Shown here: positions 39,237 to 44,465 of the stretch, one piece after another
How the letters are laid out: every line of letters starts with the position of its first letter
Position numbering within the stretch: the first letter of the stretch is position 1
Virus record (IMG/VR): IMGVR_UViG_3300012954_002158
Location: 1-44,465 of that record
Direction: 5' to 3' (one strand)
DNA: 44,465 bases
DNA from: a virus
The notes under the pieces: generated by a model
Seen by the model: the letters and a program-made list of their open reading frames with translations, nothing else
What the model was told of the DNA's origin: nothing
Databases searched by the model: none
Translations under genes and position numbers: made by a program

Positions 39237-40644
39237 AATAGTATTAGTTGAAGTAAGTTTCATTCCAAATAAAGTTGCAAAAACTACAAAATTCAAGGGC
39301 AGAACCTATGCCTGGGACGTTGCCAATATGAAATTTACAGACGTAACACCTGGATCTAAACCTAAAGATGTAACTAAGAATAGTGTACTTTTTAAGCAAT
39401 TAATAAATGCAAACCCTCAAGCACAAGGAAAAGGCGGTAAAGGTCTTGTGACCAGAGCTATGGATAAATTAGGATTAGGTGGTATAGGTCAGGCGGCCAG
39501 TAACGATCCTAAAGCAAATTTTGGTAAAAAGGCTGGTGCTAAGATAGGTGGTGCAATAGGTAGAGGTCTAGACAAAATTGGAAATCTTTTCAAAGGCAAA
39601 CAACAGGAACCAGGACCTGGGCCAGGGCCTAGAAATAAAGATGTGGATTCTGGCGAAATAAATGTTAGAGACCTTGCACAAAAAGGCGATGTAAGAACAC
39701 TGGTAGACACAAAAGGTAAGCCATTGATGATAAGTGCCAAAGATATAGGAATGAAGGATAATGATCCTAAATGGCAAGAGCTCAAAGACCAGTACGGCAA
39801 AAAATATAATACAAAATTAGGAAGATTAATTTTTGGACAAAATAAAATACCACATGATTTTGAATTTGATGGTGCCAAATGGAACAGTTTGCTAACACAA
39901 AAACCTGCTAATCCACAACAAGAAGAAAATTTAAATGCACAATACGATAGATCAACTACAAAAAATGATACCTCAGATGATGTACAAAACTTGAAAAGAC
40001 AGGTGGAACTAGGAAATCTAAGTCAGGCAGATGCAGATCAGATTGTGAAAATTTATCAGAGCGATCGTGAAAAGTATCCAACACTGAACGATGCTTATCA
40101 GGAATGGCAAAAATCTCAGAATAAAAATCAGGCAGATCCAACAAATCAAGGCGGTGGTGCTAGTGGAGGTGGTGCTGGAGGTGGCGCCAGAGGTGGTGCT
40201 GGAGGCGGTGCTGGAGGCGGTGCTGGAGGTGGTGGAACATTGACTGATCCATATCAAGGTAGAAAAATAAACTTGGCGCATCTAGCAGGAGCAGGTTTAG
40301 ATGATCAACTTACGCAAAATCAAAGAACCTGGAAAAGTCTTAATCCTGAACAGCAAAGAATATTAGACAGATGGCTAAAGATTTCTGGTGCACTTAATAA
40401 AAAAACAACACCTCGTAAAAAGAAAGATACACCACCACCACTTACAACTAATCCTAGTATAAACATTGATATTAATAATAATGTACAAAATTATACTCCT
40501 GAACAATTGGCTGATGAAATAGCAAAAAAATATAATCTTAACCCAAAACAGGAAGATGAAATAGAGAAAGCAATTATAGATTGGCCACCTGAAAAAACTC
40601 CTACTATGAGAAAGAATAATCCCAATGAGCCAGAAGGTGTTTAA
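39223..40644 (+). CDS. Gly-rich probable internal virion protein
   Basis: The 473-residue protein starts MLINEIVLVEVSF, similar to capsid-targeting N-termini but with a degenerate protease site (L-V-E|V). It has glycine-zipper-like stretches (GKKAGAKIGGAIGRGLDKIG near 105-125), a PGPGPGP linker, and a Gly-Ala tract at about 310-338 of collagen-like look. Charged helical segments and a Pro/Asn-rich end complete it. The composition suggests a flexible packaged or membrane-interacting protein. It overlaps the preceding gene by 14 nt, with no clear ribosome site. Confidence 0.6.
   Translation: MLINEIVLVEVSFIPNKVAKTTKFKGRTYAWDVANMKFTDVTPGSKPKDVTKNSVLFKQLINANPQAQGKGGKGLVTRAMDKLGLGGIGQAASNDPKANFGKKAGAKIGGAIGRGLDKIGNLFKGKQQEPGPGPGPRNKDVDSGEINVRDLAQKGDVRTLVDTKGKPLMISAKDIGMKDNDPKWQELKDQYGKKYNTKLGRLIFGQNKIPHDFEFDGAKWNSLLTQKPANPQQEENLNAQYDRSTTKNDTSDDVQNLKRQVELGNLSQADADQIVKIYQSDREKYPTLNDAYQEWQKSQNKNQADPTNQGGGASGGGAGGGARGGAGGGAGGGAGGGGTLTDPYQGRKINLAHLAGAGLDDQLTQNQRTWKSLNPEQQRILDRWLKISGALNKKTTPRKKKDTPPPLTTNPSINIDINNNVQNYTPEQLADEIAKKYNLNPKQEDEIEKAIIDWPPEKTPTMRKNNPNEPEGV
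40150..40236 (+). repeat. GGA-GGN-GGT-GCT tandem repeats, Gly-Ala tract
   Basis: Imperfect 12-bp repeats such as GGAGGCGGTGCT encode Gly-Gly-Gly-Ala. It is a marked GC-rich island in an AT-rich genome and a likely site of copy-number change. Confidence 0.8.
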
Positions 40645-40646
40645 CA

Positions 40647-41903
40647 ATGAGGTTCATAGAGTTATCTGAACCTCTAGTCACGCAAATAATACTAGAAGCA
40701 GAAAATAAAAATACTCACTTAGAGCATCTGGAAGATAATATCTTTAACAAAGGATTTCAAGGTGCCAAAGAAGCAGTAGACTATTTGTACAGTTTACATG
40801 ACATGCTGGAAGGTAATTCTAAATCTCCAATATCAATGACTACTAAATGGGACGGTGCACCAGCCATTATTGCTGGTAAAGATCCAGAAACAGGAAAATT
40901 TTTTGTAGGTACCAAAGGTGTATTTGCTAAAAAGCCAAAAATAAATTTTACAGATAAAGACATAGAGGAAAATCATCCTGCTGAAGAATTACAAGACAAA
41001 TTAAAAACAGCATTAAAGTATTTGAGAAATTTAAATTGGAATACTGTTGCACAAGGCGATATGCTGTTTACTAAACAGGATTTACAAACTACATCTATTA
41101 ATGGAGAAGATGTATTAGTATTTAAGCCAAACACTATAGTTTATGCAGTACCCACAGATAGTGACCTAGCAAAACAAATTCAGTCTGCTGAAATAGGTAT
41201 AGTATGGCACACAGAATACTCAGGCGGTCCAACACTTGCAGATACCCAAGCATCATTTGGTTTTAACAGCTCACAATTAGGCACAGCATCTAGTGTATGG
41301 CATCGCGATGCAATTATACAAGATTTAAGTGGCACAATAACAATGACAAAAGAAGAAAGCAGTGAAGTTTTAGATGCAATTAGTATGGCTAATAATTATT
41401 TAAAATCTATAGATGCTGATACATTTAAATGGTTAGAGCAAGGGAACGATTTAATTGGTAAAGAATTTTTACAGCAACTTAAGGCACATGTAAATAATAA
41501 TATCAGAGCAGGTGCATTTGATGAGCCTACTAAATTTGCACAAGGATTTGTACAAAAATATATTGACTTTATGCAAAAGAAAATAGACGGCTACAAAACA
41601 CAAGCCAAACAGGATGAAATGACAGATAAGTTAGTTCAAGGTGTAAAGTTTATAAAGCAAAATGTACCTCAAATTGTAGCAGTATATGATTTGTATCTTA
41701 AAATTATAGAAGCAAAAATAAAAATTGTTAAAAAATTAGAAACAATTAGACAGATGCCAACATTCAAGGAAACTGAAAAAGGATATGAAGTAACAGGCGA
41801 AGAAGGATTTGTAGCAGTTGACAGAATGGGTAATGCATTAAAATTAGTAGACAGATTAGAGTTTAGTAGATTAAACTTTGGAACTGGAGCACCAGGCAAA
41901 TGA
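40647..41903 (+). CDS. Probable packaged protein with nucleic-acid-ligase-like fold (KWDG motif)
   Basis: The 418-residue protein has an N-terminal I-L-E17|A18 prohead-protease-type site after a capsid-targeting-like leader (MRFIELSEPLVTQIILEA). Its centre contains TTKWDGAPAI (about 67-76), where K-x-D-G is motif I of ATP-dependent ligases and capping enzymes. It also has FVGTKGVFAKKP, VAQGDMLFT (like motif III) and near the end EGFVAVDR plus LKLVDRLEFS (like motifs IV/V). The order K-DG, GD/E, EG-V, K-V matches nucleotidyltransferase ligases. Whether it joins DNA, RNA or is inactive is unknown. It overlaps the next gene by 4 nt. Confidence 0.55.
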   Translation: MRFIELSEPLVTQIILEAENKNTHLEHLEDNIFNKGFQGAKEAVDYLYSLHDMLEGNSKSPISMTTKWDGAPAIIAGKDPETGKFFVGTKGVFAKKPKINFTDKDIEENHPAEELQDKLKTALKYLRNLNWNTVAQGDMLFTKQDLQTTSINGEDVLVFKPNTIVYAVPTDSDLAKQIQSAEIGIVWHTEYSGGPTLADTQASFGFNSSQLGTASSVWHRDAIIQDLSGTITMTKEESSEVLDAISMANNYLKSIDADTFKWLEQGNDLIGKEFLQQLKAHVNNNIRAGAFDEPTKFAQGFVQKYIDFMQKKIDGYKTQAKQDEMTDKLVQGVKFIKQNVPQIVAVYDLYLKIIEAKIKIVKKLETIRQMPTFKETEKGYEVTGEEGFVAVDRMGNALKLVDRLEFSRLNFGTGAPGK

Positions 41904-42982
41904 ACTTACCAAAAGAAGTAGAAAAATTTGTAAACAATCTAGTGCCTACAGATGTAGGGGTAGATACGGTTGGAGATTTTGTTATACATTACGAAGGGTT
42001 TACTGATGAATGTAATGACGGATATGATGATGATTCTATAGACGAAGTTTATGCTGAAGTGTTTCAGGACTTTGACGATAGGCAAGGAGAAGAAGCAATT
42101 ATCAGAGGAGTTGCAAATGACAGTTTAGGCTGTGAAAACAATCCTGTATTGTATAGTGTATATGGAGAATTAACAGAAACCAACTTGGACTTTAAATTAA
42201 TTGATCAAGAAATATCAGAAGCAAGATTATACAGAACAACATCAGGATTTAACCAGCTCACAGGCGAATCAGTATCTGAACTTTTATACTTAAACACTTT
42301 AATTACATACATGATGTATAAGGATAAAAAACAATCTAAATTCGCTCAATCTTATGCAAAGCAAACTATACAATATGGCAAATACACATTATTTAGAAGT
42401 CATGCTACTGATTTATATCTGTTAGCCAATGTAGTTTCTAATCCAGACAGTAAGACCGTAAGCAGATTGAGACAGCCTGGCAAAAGCGAAAGGTATTTAA
42501 AAAGTTTAAAATTTGATAAAAGAACACATTGGACTTTTATGATGAACATAGCAAATGGTAGAATAACAGATACTGTTGCTAGTCCCTATATGTTTAGGTT
42601 AGAGTCTCAATTAAAAATTAAAAAATCTATTTACAAGCAATGGCGTAGGCTTATAATGGATTGGGAAAATTTAAAATATAACCAAAAGCAATATATAGTA
42701 ACAAAAATTGCTCAGGAACTAAGACGTTTAGGCAGAGGCAGTGAAGTATTAACTCCTGTATCACATATGATTAAATACAGAAGTTACAAAACAAATGACA
42801 AATTTAAAAAGAACACAGGCAGAAAAGTTGCAGGTGCAGTAGCAGGTGGCATAGCAGGAAGATACGCAGGTAAAAAGATTGCACAAAAATTAGGTAAAAA
42901 TGTAGATAAATATAAAAGAGTAGGCACAGGCCTTGGAGCAATAGCAGGATACTGGGCTGGTGGAAGAAGCAGACAAATATGA
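41900..42982 (+). CDS. Probable internal virion protein with glycine-zipper C-terminus
   Basis: The 360-residue protein has an acidic first third, then an exact protease-type site I-S-E107|A108 (QEISEARLY), then a basic helical body. Its C-terminus (about 308-357) has two small-residue helices (VAGAVAGGIAGRYAGKK and GTGLGAIAGYWAGG) like glycine zippers that insert into membranes. Such features suit an ejected protein that helps DNA cross the host membrane, which is inference. It overlaps its neighbours by 4 nt on each side. Confidence 0.6.
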   Translation: MNLPKEVEKFVNNLVPTDVGVDTVGDFVIHYEGFTDECNDGYDDDSIDEVYAEVFQDFDDRQGEEAIIRGVANDSLGCENNPVLYSVYGELTETNLDFKLIDQEISEARLYRTTSGFNQLTGESVSELLYLNTLITYMMYKDKKQSKFAQSYAKQTIQYGKYTLFRSHATDLYLLANVVSNPDSKTVSRLRQPGKSERYLKSLKFDKRTHWTFMMNIANGRITDTVASPYMFRLESQLKIKKSIYKQWRRLIMDWENLKYNQKQYIVTKIAQELRRLGRGSEVLTPVSHMIKYRSYKTNDKFKKNTGRKVAGAVAGGIAGRYAGKKIAQKLGKNVDKYKRVGTGLGAIAGYWAGGRSRQI

Positions 42983-43602
42983 AAATATATGAAATAATAA
43001 CAGAGGCACCTAGCAGAGATCAGGCAAATGCGGCTGAGCAACAAAGAGCTCAGTTAGAATTTGCTCAGTTGAAAAAATTTAGTCCTGCATTTGCTAATGA
43101 ATTTATGTCTCAGTTTAGATTGATTGGCGGGTATAGTGTTGATGCCGCATATCAAAAAGCGGCAGATGAAGCCGCTAAAAAGGGTCTTATTACTTCACCA
43201 GGTGCTCAAGCAATTAAAAATGCAGGGTCAAAAGACAAAGTTAAAGCAGTAAGAAAATTTACTAGTGCAATTCCAGAACCTTCCAAAGGTCCAAGTTTTC
43301 AGCCAGACGCACCTGACAATACTGGAGCAGGTAGAGGTAAATACAAATACATGAGAAGCGGAGAATTAAGAGGCGGTGGTGCAAAGGATACTAAAATATT
43401 TGACCCAGATTATACAAACGTAGGCTCTAAGGCTAAAGGCATGGGATTAAGAGATAGATTTAAAAAAGCATTTGGTATTGGCTCAGATGAGCCTGTGGGT
43501 AAAAATCTTTTTAAAGATTTGAAAAGAGGAAGTGACTATTTAAGTAAAGGAAGCGATCTAGATGCAATTGATCCAGATCCTAGGTACAAATTCAAGAAGT
43601 AA
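42979..43602 (+). CDS. Probable internal head protein with T4-IP-like targeting sequence
   Basis: The 207-residue protein starts MKIYEIITEAPS, nearly the T4 internal-protein capsid-targeting sequence (MKTYQEFI-x-EA). It has a perfect gp21 site I-T-E9|A10. The mature part is basic, low in hydrophobic residues and partly disordered (GAGRGKYKYMRSGELRGGGAK, ending in basic KFKK), as for ejected or DNA-condensing internal proteins. It overlaps the previous gene by 4 nt and is followed by a late promoter for the next gene. Confidence 0.7.
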   Translation: MKIYEIITEAPSRDQANAAEQQRAQLEFAQLKKFSPAFANEFMSQFRLIGGYSVDAAYQKAADEAAKKGLITSPGAQAIKNAGSKDKVKAVRKFTSAIPEPSKGPSFQPDAPDNTGAGRGKYKYMRSGELRGGGAKDTKIFDPDYTNVGSKAKGMGLRDRFKKAFGIGSDEPVGKNLFKDLKRGSDYLSKGSDLDAIDPDPRYKFKK

Positions 43603-43643
43603 TAGTAATTAGGCAAAAATTCAATATTTTTTTTCAAAATTAA

Positions 43644-43651
43644 GATAAATA
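43644..43651 (+). promoter_or_regulatory. Late promoter octamer for the 115-residue protein
   Basis: GATAAATAAATGTAA; the same 15 bases recur at 44102 upstream of the 89-residue gene. A long leader with TAGGAG follows. Confidence 0.8.
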
Positions 43652-43699
43652 AATGTAAATGCATAGATTACTCTGTGCAAAAATTTTAGGAGAAATATA

Positions 43700-44047
43700 A
43701 TGGCACAATCAAAAGGAAACGGAGCAGGTGTAGGTGATTTTGCAACTGGTTCCCTTATAGAAAAACATAATGTTAAACTTATCAAAGTAGACGTCGGTGC
43801 TGACTTAAGATCAGAAGATGATGCAACAAGAGAAGCAGTTGAAAGAGCACTTCAGTTCATTCAACCACTAGCCTTCTTTGCAGTAGATGACAACAGTGGT
43901 GTTATCCATTGCGTAGTTGATGGAAGTCAGTTTGACGCTTCAGCACTTCAGGCTCAGATCAGAGCAATTGGTAGTGTTACAGATCCAACAACATACGACT
44001 TCAGTAGTGCGGCCGTAACTGCAGGATCTTCATTCACAGTAGCATAA
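43700..44047 (+). CDS. Small abundant-type virion protein (115 residues), unknown
   Basis: The 115-residue protein starts MAQSKGNGAGVGDFATG, has a beta-alpha-beta core with VKLIKVDVGADLRSEDDA and FFAVDDNSGVIHCVVDG, and a Thr/Ser/Ala-rich C-terminus (SSAAVTAGSSFTVA). It has the hallmarks of heavy late expression: its own late octamer, TAGGAGAAAT ribosome site and a following intrinsic terminator. A capsid decoration or fibre component is possible; I recognise no family. Confidence 0.65.
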   Translation: MAQSKGNGAGVGDFATGSLIEKHNVKLIKVDVGADLRSEDDATREAVERALQFIQPLAFFAVDDNSGVIHCVVDGSQFDASALQAQIRAIGSVTDPTTYDFSSAAVTAGSSFTVA

Positions 44048-44064
44048 GTTTAATTACTTTATTT

Positions 44065-44093
44065 AAAGGGCATTTTACATGCCCTTTTTTTAT
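44065..44093 (+). terminator. Intrinsic terminator after the 115-residue gene
   Basis: AAAGGGCAT (44065-44073), loop TTTAC, ATGCCCTTT (44079-44087), then T5. The stem is almost the same as the one at 8877. Confidence 0.9.
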
Positions 44094-44101
44094 GATAAAA
44101 T

Positions 44102-44109
44102 GATAAATA
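44102..44109 (+). promoter_or_regulatory. Late promoter octamer for the 89-residue protein
   Basis: GATAAATAAATGTAA, a duplicate of the element at 43644, with TTAGGAG upstream of the ATG. Confidence 0.8.
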
Positions 44110-44154
44110 AATGTAACGGCAACATAAGGTTGCTAAACAAATTAGGAGAATAAA

Positions 44155-44424
44155 ATGGCACAAGCAGATAGAAGAGCGGCGGCACCAATTGAAGTAATTG
44201 GAAAAGATGTATTCCTTAAGAGTTTTACTCAGCAATCAGGAAATATTTCACAAGCACAATTGAATGCATTAGTCAGCTCAGTACAAAACTTAAACCTTAC
44301 AGTATTAAAAATTGGTGATTTTACAGCAGGCTCACAAGCGGCAGTAAACTTTATACTAGAAGGTGCAGACAACCTAGCAAACGGTGACCTAGCAGGACAC
44401 GTTATTGCAGACGTCTCATTCTAA
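44155..44424 (+). CDS. Small abundant-type virion protein (89 residues), unknown
   Basis: The 89-residue protein starts MAQADRRAAAPIEVIG and has helix-rich NISQAQLNALVSSVQNLNL and a final strand HVIADVSF. Like its upstream neighbour it starts MAQ, has an isolated late promoter, a TTAGGAG ribosome site and a hairpin at the window edge. This suggests a distinct, highly expressed structural protein. No family recognised; a distant relation to the 115-residue protein is possible but not evident. Confidence 0.65.
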   Translation: MAQADRRAAAPIEVIGKDVFLKSFTQQSGNISQAQLNALVSSVQNLNLTVLKIGDFTAGSQAAVNFILEGADNLANGDLAGHVIADVSF

Positions 44425-44442
44425 GTTAAACAAACTTATAAA

Positions 44443-44465
44443 AAATCCTCACTAGTTGGGGATTT
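44443..44465 (+). terminator. Probable intrinsic terminator, cut by the window edge
   Basis: AAATCCTC (44443-44450), loop ACTAGTT, GGGGATTT (44458-44465, one G-T pair). Any further T tract is outside the window. Confidence 0.7.

Noticed and set aside
40150-40236. CRISPR-like or mobile repeat array
   Set aside because: The repeats are short, in frame and uninterrupted by spacers; they encode a Gly-Ala tract.
1-44465. Prophage or integrated element
   Set aside because: No integrase, repressor, attachment site or bacterial housekeeping flank was found; gene content is that of a lytic T4-like phage.

Overview
This window looks like a 44 kb piece of an AT-rich marine T4-like myovirus (class Caudoviricetes). 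The evidence is a nearly complete set of T4-type proteins: tail sheath gp18, tail tube gp19, terminase gp16 and gp17, head-completion gp4, ssDNA-binding gp32, UvsX, UvsY, UvsW, helicase gp41, primase gp61 and a gene-1-type dNMP kinase. At least 16 late-promoter octamers (G/C/A-ATAAATA) support this. Marine T4-like accessory genes are also present: MazG, 2OG-Fe(II) oxygenase-like proteins, S-adenosylmethionine synthetase and an SGNH-like protein. The host cannot be read directly. No photosynthesis genes are visible, and a phage-borne outer-membrane receptor gene points to a Gram-negative host.

Layout. (1) 1-2150: the end of an amidinotransferase, two tandem 2OG-oxygenase-like genes and a sugar-nucleotide epimerase, overlapping as one operon, probably for small-molecule or glycan modification. 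(2) 2209-18435: late morphogenesis genes. These are a conserved hypothetical, a neck-type protein, dNMP kinase, gp18, a small early/inverted cassette, gp19, a second tube-like protein, gp4, gp16, two probable virion proteins, gp17, an oxygenase-like protein and a large virion protein. (3) 18584-34496: early and middle genes. These are gp32-uvsX-uvsY, a glycosyltransferase-like gene, a small membrane protein, an AAA+ ATPase, a TonB-dependent-receptor-like gene, and a long operon starting at uvsW. That operon includes an APS-kinase-like/nucleotidyltransferase fusion, GIY-YIG, metK, apt, a possible clamp-loader subunit, a zinc-finger protein, mazG, an oxygenase-like protein and a miniature DnaE-like protein. 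(4) 34493-36907: an inverted late gene back to back with a late virion gene, then primase and a small membrane protein. (5) 36909-39236: an SGNH-like protein, gp41 helicase and a small conserved protein. (6) 39223-44424: a late block of probable internal head proteins, several with T4-style gp21 prohead-protease sites, then two small and probably abundant virion proteins with their own promoters and terminators.

How it works together. Sigma70-type promoters (TTGACA, 16-18 nt, TATAAT-like) drive the early genes, and T4-like late octamers drive morphogenesis. The two classes are largely segregated, with no late octamer seen between about 18.5 and 34.8 kb. A striking regulatory feature is that seven late octamers lie exactly 5 nt before a start codon, and two sigma70 promoters lie 5-6 nt before one. 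This predicts leaderless mRNAs for the neck protein, gp4, gp16, gp17, the 615-aa virion protein, two minus-strand genes, uvsW and primase.

No stretch longer than 300 bases lacks a gene, and I saw no tRNA, rRNA, CRISPR array, insertion sequence or integrase. Homology statements come from recognising family motifs by eye; no database search was run.
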